From assembly GCA_051880615.1 (NCBI GenBank), contig JBJEOH010000043.1, forward strand, positions 1 through 40,341: a DNA stretch of 40,341 nt, in the 5' to 3' direction. Position numbers and translations under genes: made by a program. Positions 1 through 7,848 of the stretch are shown here, in pieces. Source of the stretch: UBA7067 sp051880615 (GTDB lineage: Bacteria; Bacillota; Clostridia; Oscillospirales; Acutalibacteraceae). The notes below the pieces were generated by a model, which was not told where the DNA came from, made no database searches, and saw only the letters and a list, made by a program, of their open reading frames with translations. Every line of letters starts with the position of its first letter. Position 1 is the stretch's first letter.

Positions 1-261
1 CTCGGATATCGGCGTATCGGTGAGGTTTATTTCTTCAAAATCGTTGTTATCGTAATCAACGATAAAACATTCTGCGTCAAGCAGGTAAGAGTTGTTTTCA
101 ACCCTTGCCCAAAAGCTGTAGCAATATGTACTGTCCATATGACTCTGAGAAATTGAAATTGAAGTCAGCTCACCTTCAGGTCTTGCCGGTTTTTGGGTAC
201 AACCAAAAAGTGAAAGAACACAGGAAATAATCCCCATAATTAAACACCACTTATTTTTCAT
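1..261 (-). CDS. Lipoprotein of unknown function, 3' end outside window
   Basis: The first 87 codons are visible; the rest lies beyond the left edge of the window. The start has a basic residue, a hydrophobic stretch and a lipobox LFGC with the cysteine at residue 21, so the protein should be exported and lipid-anchored. The mature part is polar and rich in aromatic and acidic residues, and I recognise no family. The ATG lies six bases after the TGA stop of the dockerin protein gene, with no clear Shine-Dalgarno sequence between them. Translation is therefore probably coupled to the upstream gene, making this the last visible gene of that transcript. The family is unknown, but the lipoprotein call is firm. 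Confidence 0.7.
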   Translation of the reverse strand, partial: MKNKWCLIMGIISCVLSLFGCTQKPARPEGELTSISISQSHMDSTYCYSFWARVENNSYLLDAECFIVDYDNNDFEEINLTDTPISE

Positions 262-267
262 TTATTA

Positions 268-3200
268 TCAGAACTTATCAATCATACTTAACGAATACTT
301 CTGAATAAGAATTGCGTCAAGCATCTTAACCTTGCCGTCACCGCTTACATCGGCAATAGCAATCTGTTCATCGGTAAATGTTCCGTGACCCACGCTGTAT
401 TTCTGAACCAATATAGCGTCAAACAGATTTACCTTTCCGTCCGTATTGACATCTCCGAGCAGGTAAATGGTTACATTCAGCACAACGGATTCATTGTCCA
501 CGGTTACAGTGTATTCACCGGTAAGGTGATTTTCCTTCATCACCTTCATTGTATAAATACCGGGTGCAACATCGCCGATAGAGTAGCTTGCATTGTTGCC
601 GTTTACAACAGTTTCATAAGCCGCCTCGCTTGTATCCTGTTCGATAAGCTGAATCGTCACATCATTGGTATCACTGCCGAAGCTTTTAACCGTACCTGAA
701 ACAGTGGCTACGATACTCTCGCTCGGAATGGTGAAATCCTTGCAGAAATACAGGCGTGTAACCGTATTGTTGCTGATCTGGCAGTTATCTACGCCTCCGC
801 CAACGCCGATCTGTGCGACAACGCTGTTGGTGAAAAGATATCCGTCTGCGGCATCAATCTCCATGCAAATACGGTAGGTCTTGCCCGGCTCGAAACGGTC
901 CGTAGACGGATTCATCTCGGTGTATGCACCCCAGGTATCATACCAGGTATAGGTCAGACTGCCCGGAACTACGCCGGCGGCAGTTACCAATGTCGGCGCT
1001 GCTGGCAGCTCTCCTGCTTCGGGTTCGGTCAGATTCAAACGCACGGTTTCAACCGGTGTGGCAACTGTTACCTTAAAGGTTGCAGTCTTGCCGCCATAGG
1101 AAGCCTTGAACACCGTAGATGTGCCGCCCTTCGCAGCATCTGCCACCTTAACAGTACCTGTACTGTCAACGGTAATATTTGAGCTGCCGGAAACATATTC
1201 CCACTTCACCGTATCGGTAACGCAGGCGTTCGAGGGATTCACTGTCAGATTGAATTTGTATGACATACCGGGAGCAAGCGTGACATTCTCGGGTGATACG
1301 GAAATGCTCTCAACGGGAATTTCCTCGTCAATGACATTGATTGTTATAAACGACGCTTTTGAGGTCTGTTGTCCGTCAATATATACGGCGCAGAAGTAGC
1401 TGCCGATCGGCGTGCCGGGGTTTGCAGTTATTCTGGCAGTTTTGGTTGTCGAATTGATGGTAACGACAATATCCTTAGGCATAGTAGTACCGTATATAAT
1501 ACTCGGCACGCCCTCGATGAGAGAGGGATTTGGATAGGTGGAAATATCCACGGTTACGCTCTCGCCTGCGTGGAGGTTGACCTCGGGGAAGACCATCTGC
1601 TGCAGCTTATAGTTGCCGTCCTTATCGGTAACATTAACCATCATAGTGCCTCTTACAACGGAATTATAGCCGATTGTCTTTTCCACGCCTACGGTAATTT
1701 CGTTATTCTTCGCTGTGGCTTTGAGATACAGCTCCGTTTTGGAGCCGTGAATCGAGCGGTAATACCGTGTTGTGCAAGCCTCGTCAATATACAGCTCGGC
1801 GCCCGTGCCGTTTACATACCATTCTCCGCCGCTCCAGTTATCTGCGTTGGAGGGAATCGGCGTTGCAGTAATCAGTTTTACCTCGCCGACCTTCATATCA
1901 AGGCTGCTGTTACCTAAGCTGATTCCCTTGATTGCTGTGGTGTCGCCCGTATAAATGCTTTTTGTTTCGGTATATAAACCAGCAACCGTGTAATCGGTTT
2001 CAAATATACGAGTATGAATAAAAACATATTGATTCTGCTCACAATCCATTTTCATTGCAAGAATGCTGCCGGTTTGCTCGCTGTTGCTGCTATCGGGTCT
2101 TATCGCATTGCTCCATAGCGGCGAATCATTTGCAGGTGCGGTGGAGCTGTATGAAATCAGATATTCCTGATACCGCTTTGCACCTACTATTATAATATAG
2201 GTGTTATCATTTGACATAATCGGCGTGAAGCTTGACGGCTTTGTACTGTTTATCTGCTTCTTTCCCACCTGAACCATATTGCTTGCGATATATTCCAAGC
2301 CTTCATCATTTGTGACAACAAGTCGGATATACTTGCCTACATCAGTTTTGACAGGTGTATAATTGCGTTCGGTTGCACCGCTGATTACCTCCCAGGTGCT
2401 GTTGGGGTCGTCGCCACGCTGCCATTCATAGATAAGCTTGCCCTCCTCGGACAATGCCTGCAGATTATCCGAAAGCTGCGGATTAAGCATTGTATTGTAA
2501 TAGGCGTTGGGCAGGGTGATTGTGCCGCTCAACGGTACTCTGAGTGTTTCAAAGTTGTAGCAGCACTGCGCCGTCTTCTGGTTGGAAAGCCACAAAAAGC
2601 CCTTGTTTCCGTTTACGCTGATGTTTGGCTTACTGTCGGCGGTTGAGAATACATAGCCTTGTTTTCCGCTTGTATTAAGCGTTACCATAACCATATAGGT
2701 GTGTCCCGGTTCAAACACATCGTTTACACTCAGCGTTTTGTTATTCTCCCAGTCAAACCAGGTAACGCCGACATGATCCACTCTGTCTGAAGCCAGCAGG
2801 GTGTCGCCACAATACGCATTGACAGCGGCGGTAGTATCAGGAAGCTTGCCTGCCACCGGGGCGTCGATTCCGTCTATATCAATTTCTGTGATATACCTTC
2901 CGATTTCAAGGCGATAAGCATTTTCAAAAGCGTCAGCATCGGTTACGGAATAGGTCGTGCCGTCCTTATTGATACCGGTTGCGACAGAGTCCGAGCCAAG
3001 CCTCCACCCGTCCTGCAGACCTACGATTCCTCCCAAGGTTTCGCAGCCGTGAATGGTCACATCGGGGTACCAACCCGCAAATGGGTTATAGATTACTACG
3101 ATACCGTTTCTTCCGTCTGAGGTTCTTCCGGTAAGGTTGTTACGGAAGCTGCCGCCGTTTACGGTTACATCGCCGTCCCAAAAAAGTGCACCGCCGCATC

Positions 3201-4638
3201 CGCCGCTTTCTGTTACAAAGCTGCCGTCGTTGATGATTATTTTGCTCCTCGCATTGGTATCAAAGCTGCACAAGCCGTTTAATTCCTTGGACTTAAAGGT
3301 ACCGCCGTTAATATACACCTCGGAGGCAGAGTCTATAGATATCGCATTAGTTTTCTCTGAATAATATGTGCCGCTGTAAGCATAAAGGCTTCCTCCTTCT
3401 TTAACATAGAGAGGAATACCTTTTTTTTCAGCAGACACCAGACTTCCGCCTTCATCGTCAGATATGTCGAGCCTGCCGTTTTTAACATCAAAAATATTAT
3501 AGATATCAGATTTTGCGGCTTTATATGTGCAGGAAATATCATAGCCGTTCAGATCGAGATTAACCCACTGACCTGCGGTTGTTATACTCAGCGTATCGTT
3601 CAAGTCTGCAAGGTCGTGAGTAATATTCTCCATCAGCCTGATGTAGCGAGTGGTCGAGTTTGCAGGAGCGGTCGCCATCAGATTTTGCAGCATAGCATAG
3701 TCGAAAGCGAAATACGGGCTTTCCTCAGTGCCGTTAGTGATAAAGCATCTTGTACCGCTGACGGCTTTTGCACCCGAAACTGACGAATCCGAAATCAGAC
3801 CCACCGGCGAACATTCGCCCGAAACGAAAGCATTATCCGGAAGGCAGGTGCCGAGTGAAAAACCGCCATTGAGCTTTATAAGGTCAATTTTCTTTTCGGA
3901 CTCAACTACGCAGGTATTGATTACCGCTTCCGCATAGTTGCCGGAGATGAGGGAAATACCGCACATCTCCGTGTCGTGCTCAAATGCACCGTTATTCTTA
4001 ATAATGAATTTTCCGCCGTTTATCGTGCAGTGAGCGCCGACTTCCCCATACACGCCCATACCCGTTGAGGTAAAGGTTCCGCCGTTTATGGTAAGCGTTC
4101 CTGCCTTTACACAGATAACATCAGGGACATAGTAGGTTGACATTGAGCTGATTTCGTAGTCGCCACCGTTTACGGTAAGCGAACCGTTCGCAACCGTGAA
4201 CATACGCTTCCACACATTGTCGGGCGCAAGCACCTTGACCAAGGCGTTTCCTCTGCTGTCGTTGACAGTCAGAGAGCCTTCATCAATATAGAACAGCTCC
4301 TGGTCAAACTTCGCATTGGAGCCGGAATAGGAATAATCCAGAATATATCCGGCAAGGTCAAGAACATAATCGCCGGAGCCGACATCAATACGGCTCTGGT
4401 AAGCCGTGGCAGTATACTTAATATTTTGGTCAAGTTTTATGTACTTGCTTGTGTTGTCCTCCAGAAGGCTTTTAAGCTCCTCATAGGCGGTGACAAGATA
4501 AGGCTTGCTCTGTGTGCCGTTGCCTGTGTAGGCAGACGCCGTAGCAGTGCCTATTATCGGGAGCATTCCCAGCACCATAGCAAGCGTAAGAATTAAGCTT
4601 AACAGTCGTTTTGGTTTTGCTTTTTGTTTGTTGCTCAT
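268..4638 (-). CDS. Giant secreted beta-helix / Ig-like protein with C-terminal dockerin
   Basis: A 1456-residue secreted protein. An upstream ATG at 4698 is in frame, but I chose 4638 because it follows AGGAGG at normal spacing and begins directly with a signal peptide (KPKRLLSLILTLAMVLG, cleavage near TASA). Residues of about 40-600 contain many short NGGTF/NGGKF-type rungs, typical of a right-handed beta-helix. Two copies of a FEPG(H/K)TY domain follow, near residues 610-700 and 1230-1310, with a Big_2-like Ig domain (VESISVSPENVTLAPGMSY) just before the second. A carboxypeptidase-regulatory-like domain (VSGTVKSFG) comes next. The last 65 residues are a type I dockerin with two calcium loops, DVNTDGKVNLFD and DVSGDGKVKMLD. 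Dockerins bind cohesins, so the protein probably docks on a cell-surface or amylosome-like scaffold. No catalytic domain is evident; a binding or adhesion role is inferred. Confidence 0.85.
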   Translation of the reverse strand: MSNKQKAKPKRLLSLILTLAMVLGMLPIIGTATASAYTGNGTQSKPYLVTAYEELKSLLEDNTSKYIKLDQNIKYTATAYQSRIDVGSGDYVLDLAGYILDYSYSGSNAKFDQELFYIDEGSLTVNDSRGNALVKVLAPDNVWKRMFTVANGSLTVNGGDYEISSMSTYYVPDVICVKAGTLTINGGTFTSTGMGVYGEVGAHCTINGGKFIIKNNGAFEHDTEMCGISLISGNYAEAVINTCVVESEKKIDLIKLNGGFSLGTCLPDNAFVSGECSPVGLISDSSVSGAKAVSGTRCFITNGTEESPYFAFDYAMLQNLMATAPANSTTRYIRLMENITHDLADLNDTLSITTAGQWVNLDLNGYDISCTYKAAKSDIYNIFDVKNGRLDISDDEGGSLVSAEKKGIPLYVKEGGSLYAYSGTYYSEKTNAISIDSASEVYINGGTFKSKELNGLCSFDTNARSKIIINDGSFVTESGGCGGALFWDGDVTVNGGSFRNNLTGRTSDGRNGIVVIYNPFAGWYPDVTIHGCETLGGIVGLQDGWRLGSDSVATGINKDGTTYSVTDADAFENAYRLEIGRYITEIDIDGIDAPVAGKLPDTTAAVNAYCGDTLLASDRVDHVGVTWFDWENNKTLSVNDVFEPGHTYMVMVTLNTSGKQGYVFSTADSKPNISVNGNKGFLWLSNQKTAQCCYNFETLRVPLSGTITLPNAYYNTMLNPQLSDNLQALSEEGKLIYEWQRGDDPNSTWEVISGATERNYTPVKTDVGKYIRLVVTNDEGLEYIASNMVQVGKKQINSTKPSSFTPIMSNDNTYIIIVGAKRYQEYLISYSSTAPANDSPLWSNAIRPDSSNSEQTGSILAMKMDCEQNQYVFIHTRIFETDYTVAGLYTETKSIYTGDTTAIKGISLGNSSLDMKVGEVKLITATPIPSNADNWSGGEWYVNGTGAELYIDEACTTRYYRSIHGSKTELYLKATAKNNEITVGVEKTIGYNSVVRGTMMVNVTDKDGNYKLQQMVFPEVNLHAGESVTVDISTYPNPSLIEGVPSIIYGTTMPKDIVVTINSTTKTARITANPGTPIGSYFCAVYIDGQQTSKASFITINVIDEEIPVESISVSPENVTLAPGMSYKFNLTVNPSNACVTDTVKWEYVSGSSNITVDSTGTVKVADAAKGGTSTVFKASYGGKTATFKVTVATPVETVRLNLTEPEAGELPAAPTLVTAAGVVPGSLTYTWYDTWGAYTEMNPSTDRFEPGKTYRICMEIDAADGYLFTNSVVAQIGVGGGVDNCQISNNTVTRLYFCKDFTIPSESIVATVSGTVKSFGSDTNDVTIQLIEQDTSEAAYETVVNGNNASYSIGDVAPGIYTMKVMKENHLTGEYTVTVDNESVVLNVTIYLLGDVNTDGKVNLFDAILVQKYSVGHGTFTDEQIAIADVSGDGKVKMLDAILIQKYSLSMIDKF

Positions 4639-4694
4639 AATTGTTCCTCCTTCGAAATGAATTTTTCTTTTCTTCGTTATCTTTTTTCGTCTTA

Positions 4695-5057
4695 TCAAAG
4701 AGTATCAACAACTGCCGACAAATAGGTGGCAGATACCGAGCCGTAAAGGAAATTGTCGATAAGTCCGTCTTTTTTAGCCCTGCGAACCTTATCGGCTAAT
4801 TTTTTCTCGGTGTTTTCATCTACCACGAGAACGATTTTACAATCGGGGCAATATGATTTTACTTCGTCACGGATTTTCATTCGCTCCTCAATTTTCCACG
4901 GCGTGTAGGCTGTGACCTCCATTATAAGGACATTCGCTTGTGTATCGGCGCACATATCTGTTGTTTTGTCGGGACTTTCACTCGGAAAAACCTCAAAATC
5001 CGAATCAAAATTACGCAAAGCAGTTGCTATGGCGTCAGCAAACAAGGCATTTTGCAT
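4695..5057 (-). CDS. Degenerate stand-alone response-regulator receiver, start disrupted
   Basis: A 120-codon single-domain protein with the alternating beta/alpha pattern of a CheY-like receiver and no output domain. The phospho-acceptor position in beta-3 reads VLIMEVTAY, with Glu47 in place of Asp. The conserved Lys after beta-5 is also absent (NFLYGSV). A strong Shine-Dalgarno at 5083-5092 is placed for an ATG at 5076-5078, and that ATG reads Met-Lys-TGA-Val-Val-Val-Asp-Met-Gln in frame with this ORF. The TGA replaces one residue of the normal first beta strand. The gene is therefore either a fresh nonsense pseudogene or is expressed by reinitiation at 5057 or by readthrough. Its stop lies 56 bases before the dockerin protein start, consistent with co-transcription. 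Confidence 0.6.
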   Translation of the reverse strand: MQNALFADAIATALRNFDSDFEVFPSESPDKTTDMCADTQANVLIMEVTAYTPWKIEERMKIRDEVKSYCPDCKIVLVVDENTEKKLADKVRRAKKDGLIDNFLYGSVSATYLSAVVDTL

Positions 5058-5075
5058 ATCTACAACGACTCACTT

Positions 5076-5092
5076 CATTAAACCACCTCCTT
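5076..5092 (-). promoter_or_regulatory. Strong ribosome binding site followed by orphan ATG-AAG-TGA
   Basis: On the minus strand AAGGAGGTGGTTTA precedes ATG AAG TGA. This is the best initiation site in the area, but as written it makes only two amino acids before the stop. The frame continues without further stops into the receiver ORF, which shows that the site once served, or still indirectly serves, that gene. Confidence 0.6.
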
Positions 5093-5164
5093 ATTTATTC
5101 AAATAATTTCATCATTGATTAAGGGTTCAAAATTTACCCCAAAATTTCATAATAAAACTTTATT

Positions 5165-5194
5165 TTGGAAAGAGGCTTGCCGAAGCAAGCCTCT
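5165..5194 (-). terminator. Intrinsic terminator of the 139-residue lipoprotein gene
   Basis: AGAGGCTTGC and GCAAGCCTCT form a perfect 10-bp stem closed by a TTCG tetraloop on the minus strand, followed by TTTCC. The U tract is short, but the stem is very stable. It lies 25 bases beyond the stop of the lipoprotein gene. Confidence 0.7.
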
Positions 5195-5219
5195 AAATAA
5201 TATATTGTTGTAGTTTGAA

Positions 5220-5639
5220 TTATATATTTATAGCTCCGCAGGCATTCAGCTTGCCGTCAACAAACCATACATTCAGCGAAGCTTTGTCATCGCCGTCAAC
5301 ATACCAAATATAAAGCTCAGCCTGCTGGGTATCGTCATAGCGGTACTCTGACGCGTCTACACCGATGTGCTCCTTAACATCTTTATATGTCAGGTTTGCC
5401 TGTTCAGTGCCTTCAAAGTAGTTATAGCCGCCAAAGTATGTCTGAGCAGTTTCTCTGAGTACTTCAGCACTTGCTCTTTCAGTACTCATAGGCTGCGCCT
5501 CTGTGGACTTCATATCAAGATTGTAGGCGTTGCTGCTTTCCGAACTGCCGCCGCTTTCACCGTTGCCGCCGTTACCGCCGCATGCGGCGAATGAAAATAC
5601 CATCACTATGCTTATCATTAAAATCAGAAACTTTTTCAT
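5220..5639 (-). CDS. Small lipoprotein of unknown function
   Basis: A 139-residue protein with a clear lipoprotein signal: MKKFLIL, a hydrophobic core, and FAAC with Cys20. A flexible Gly/Ser/Asn linker follows, then a compact globular part of about 95 residues ending in a beta-rich segment (WYVDGDDKASLNVWFVDGKL). The start is supported by GGAGG seven to eight bases upstream. It has its own promoter and terminator, so it is a single-gene unit. It lies directly downstream of the two-component operon, with a perfect palindrome upstream of its promoter, so it may be a target or accessory sensor of that system. I do not recognise the family. Confidence 0.75.
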   Translation of the reverse strand: MKKFLILMISIVMVFSFAACGGNGGNGESGGSSESSNAYNLDMKSTEAQPMSTERASAEVLRETAQTYFGGYNYFEGTEQANLTYKDVKEHIGVDASEYRYDDTQQAELYIWYVDGDDKASLNVWFVDGKLNACGAINI

Positions 5640-5803
5640 TTGAATACCTCCGTTAAATAAAATATTTTAAATCTGATTTTGACCTTTCAGGTCGTTTCTG
5701 CGGTTATTCCCTGAGCGGGATTATGTTCTTAAACCCGAGTAATATACTTCTGCAATGACTCTCTGCTCCAAAACACCTCCTGTTATGTTATTTTGTCACT
5801 TTT

Positions 5804-5831
5804 ATTATACAGGGAGCTTTTGGACTGCACA
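5804..5831 (-). promoter_or_regulatory. Promoter of the small lipoprotein gene
   Basis: On the minus strand a perfect TATAAT at 5804-5809 lies 16 bases from TGTGCA (5826-5831). The -35 match is weak, which fits a promoter that needs an activator. It transcribes leftward with a leader of about 160 bases before the lipoprotein start. Confidence 0.5.
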
Positions 5832-5848
5832 TCACCCATATGGGTGAT
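5831..5848. promoter_or_regulatory. Perfect 18-bp palindrome, candidate activator site
   Basis: ATCACCCATATGGGTGAT is a perfect inverted repeat that touches the upstream edge of the -35 element of the lipoprotein promoter. That is a class II activator position. A LuxR/NarL-type regulator, a family that binds such palindromes as dimers, is encoded less than 100 bases away. The pairing of regulator and site is inferred. Confidence 0.5.
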
Positions 5849-5865
5849 TTTTCAGAATTTTTCCA

Positions 5866-5904
5866 TATAAAAATCTCCGACTTCACAAATAAAATCGGGG
5901 ATTT
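5866..5904 (-). terminator. Probable terminator of the two-component operon
   Basis: On the minus strand AAATCCCCGA pairs with TCGGAGATTT (nine of ten pairs) across a 14-base loop, followed by TTATAT. It starts 16 bases after the stop of the response regulator gene. The long loop and mixed tail make it a moderate call. Confidence 0.45.
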
Positions 5905-5920
5905 ATACTAAGTATTTTAG

Positions 5921-6559
5921 TTATTCATTATCCTCGGGAATGCTGGGAATAATGAATTTTTTGTTGGTAACGGCAATAGCAAGACGGGTTTTGTTCGAAT
6001 AGCCTGTTCTTTGCAGAATGTGCGAAACATGAGTTTTGACTGTATTGACAGACACGCACAGCTTTTCTGCTATCTCGCTGTATTCCAGTCCATCGCACAC
6101 AAGGCGAAGCACTTCTATTTCCTTTGCCGTAAACTCGGCACTGCTGGCATGACCTAATTGTACAACGGGAGTCTTATCGGGGAAAATATGCTCTCCTGCC
6201 ACTGTGCGGTCAATCACATCAATTAGTGATTCTCGGCTTACATCCTTGTACCAGAAGCTGTCTACTCCTGCGGCTTTGGCACGATCGAGATAGCCTACCT
6301 CGACCATAGATGTCACTATAATAATTTTTATGTTCGGAAACTGCTTTTTGATTTCTGCGGCGGCGTCAATTCCGTCCTTGCTGCCTGTTGTGCATACATC
6401 CATCAGAACAAGATCGATATGCTGTCGCTGACATTTTATAACGGCAAGCTCTGCACTGCTTATGCTTGCCGCAAGCTCATAACTGCCGCTGTCAGAAAGC
6501 GCGCGTTCCATATTCTCACGCGGCATACGCTGATCCTCTACGATTAGCACCTGCTTCAT
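5921..6559 (-). CDS. LuxR/NarL-family response regulator
   Basis: A 212-residue two-domain regulator. The receiver spans roughly residues 1-120, with acidic residues VEDQ near position 8, phospho-acceptor Asp54 (LVLMDVC), Thr83/Ser84 and conserved Lys105 (WYKDV), so it looks fully phosphorylatable. The C-terminal LuxR-type helix-turn-helix spans about 150-200 (FTAKEIEVLRLVCDGL, then SVNTVKTHVSHIL). Its ATG overlaps the stop of the kinase gene by four bases (ATGA), which shows translational coupling. It should bind DNA as a dimer when phosphorylated by the neighbouring kinase. The nearby palindrome at 5831-5848 is a candidate target. Confidence 0.9.
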   Translation of the reverse strand: MKQVLIVEDQRMPRENMERALSDSGSYELAASISSAELAVIKCQRQHIDLVLMDVCTTGSKDGIDAAAEIKKQFPNIKIIIVTSMVEVGYLDRAKAAGVDSFWYKDVSRESLIDVIDRTVAGEHIFPDKTPVVQLGHASSAEFTAKEIEVLRLVCDGLEYSEIAEKLCVSVNTVKTHVSHILQRTGYSNKTRLAIAVTNKKFIIPSIPEDNE

Positions 6560-7848
6560 TCTGTTCCCTCCTTTGATTTAGGTACGGTCACTGTCAGTGC
6601 AAAAACCGGATTTGACTGTATGTCCATAGTACCTCCCAGATTAGTAATATGGTTGTAAAGATTCAGCAGTCCGCCTTTGGGTGTTACTTTACTTTCGGGA
6701 GGTTTTCCGTTGTTTGTGATTCGTATTGAAAAGTAATTGTCTTCTTTTTGTATATCAACCTTAAGAATTGTCGCATCGGCATGACGAACGCTGTTTGTAA
6801 GGCACTCACGCATTGCTATTACAAACACTCTGTACAGCTCCTGCTGCTCAGGCAATTCTCCGTTCAGCTCTACTTTTACACCGATTGTATCGGCGTCACG
6901 CATAAATTCTGCAAGCTCTCCACGCTGAAGCGGATATTCATTATCATTTTTAATTGCGCTTACTGCTTTTTGAAACAGACTGACGGCGGCAGCGGTTTCT
7001 TCCGTAGTCTGCTCCTGCTGCAAAATCTGACGCATTGCAATTATCCCTGCACTCATACGGTCATGCAGTCTTGTTTTAGCCGCCAGTAATTCCTTTTCCT
7101 TTGTCATAGTTGAAACATTATCCGAAAGAACCTTTAAATCACGGGAGATTTTTTCGAGCTGTCCTGTCTGCTCCTTTAGTTTCAAGTTCTTTTCATAAAG
7201 CTCTGTCACATCGGAAAATATGACCTCTGTATAAACAACACCGTCGGAAGCATTTATCTCTGTCTGAGAATAACGCCACGCCTTTCCATTCGGGAAAAGA
7301 TAAGTTTGTCTGACATCAGAGAGCCTAATAATACCGCTTTTTGTATCGCATTCCTCCAGAGCTTTCTGTAATTCGTCGAATGTCTGCATATCGCTTTGCG
7401 CCAGACTGCGGAACAGGCGATGCATCTGAAGATTGCACAGCTTGACAGCACCTGACGGAGCAAAATAACAAATTCCGTCAGGCAGCGTATCTATTGCCTG
7501 CTTGACAGAACTGCGGCTGAGATTTTTGCCTCTTTGACGATATTCGATAACAGCTTCACAAATCAGCACTACACCTGATACCGCAACAATGCACCACAGC
7601 AGCCACATCGGCAATGGCAGCAGGATTTCGTACGGCTGTTGTATATTAATTTTCCTAAACGCTTCTCCTAATATTAATAACAGTGCAAACAGAACCAGGA
7701 AAAGACCGATATTCAGATATCTGTTACATTTGCTTTGAAATCTGTAATTAGAAACAATTAAATAAAACAAGTTTACGATCAGCAAAAAGAAAAGACAAAC
7801 CATAAACAAGGATTGCTCTGCTGACGATGCCTGATAAAAGGTAGTCAC
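6556..7848 (-). CDS. Sensor histidine kinase with three TM segments and PAS-like domain
   Basis: A 430-residue kinase. Three hydrophobic segments occupy roughly residues 10-110. A PAS-like region (TLPDGICYFAPSGAVKLCN to VIFSDVTELYE) and a coiled coil follow. The likely phospho-acceptor histidine is in TRLHDRMSAG near residue 262. The ATPase domain has an N box (ECLTNSVRHAD, near 350) and a G-rich stretch (PKGGLLNLYNHI). This organisation is like the NarX/DegS group that pairs with LuxR-type regulators, as here. Both gene junctions are four-base ATGA overlaps. The extracellular part is minimal, so the signal is probably sensed in the membrane, by PAS, or through the 7TM protein encoded just upstream. 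Confidence 0.88.
   Translation of the reverse strand: MTTFYQASSAEQSLFMVCLFFLLIVNLFYLIVSNYRFQSKCNRYLNIGLFLVLFALLLILGEAFRKINIQQPYEILLPLPMWLLWCIVAVSGVVLICEAVIEYRQRGKNLSRSSVKQAIDTLPDGICYFAPSGAVKLCNLQMHRLFRSLAQSDMQTFDELQKALEECDTKSGIIRLSDVRQTYLFPNGKAWRYSQTEINASDGVVYTEVIFSDVTELYEKNLKLKEQTGQLEKISRDLKVLSDNVSTMTKEKELLAAKTRLHDRMSAGIIAMRQILQQEQTTEETAAAVSLFQKAVSAIKNDNEYPLQRGELAEFMRDADTIGVKVELNGELPEQQELYRVFVIAMRECLTNSVRHADATILKVDIQKEDNYFSIRITNNGKPPESKVTPKGGLLNLYNHITNLGGTMDIQSNPVFALTVTVPKSKEGTE

Noticed and set aside
385..3937. Several plus-strand frames of 70-180 codons inside the dockerin protein gene
   Set aside because: They are antisense shadows of a long repetitive coding region, with no ribosome binding sites or recognisable proteins.
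3120..4180. Periodic NGGTF-like blocks as a DNA repeat or CRISPR-like array
   Set aside because: The repeats are at protein level (beta-helix rungs) with varied DNA and spacing, not direct DNA repeats.
4639..4698. Longer start for the dockerin protein at 4698
   Set aside because: The extra 20 residues are very basic, precede the signal peptide and overlap the receiver stop. The ATG at 4638 has a near-ideal ribosome binding site.
5070..5072. TGA read as a sense codon (recoding) because of in-frame TGA codons here and at 10009
   Set aside because: TGA ends several clearly complete genes (the dockerin protein and the amide hydrolase among them), and Trp is encoded by TGG throughout. Local mutation is simpler.
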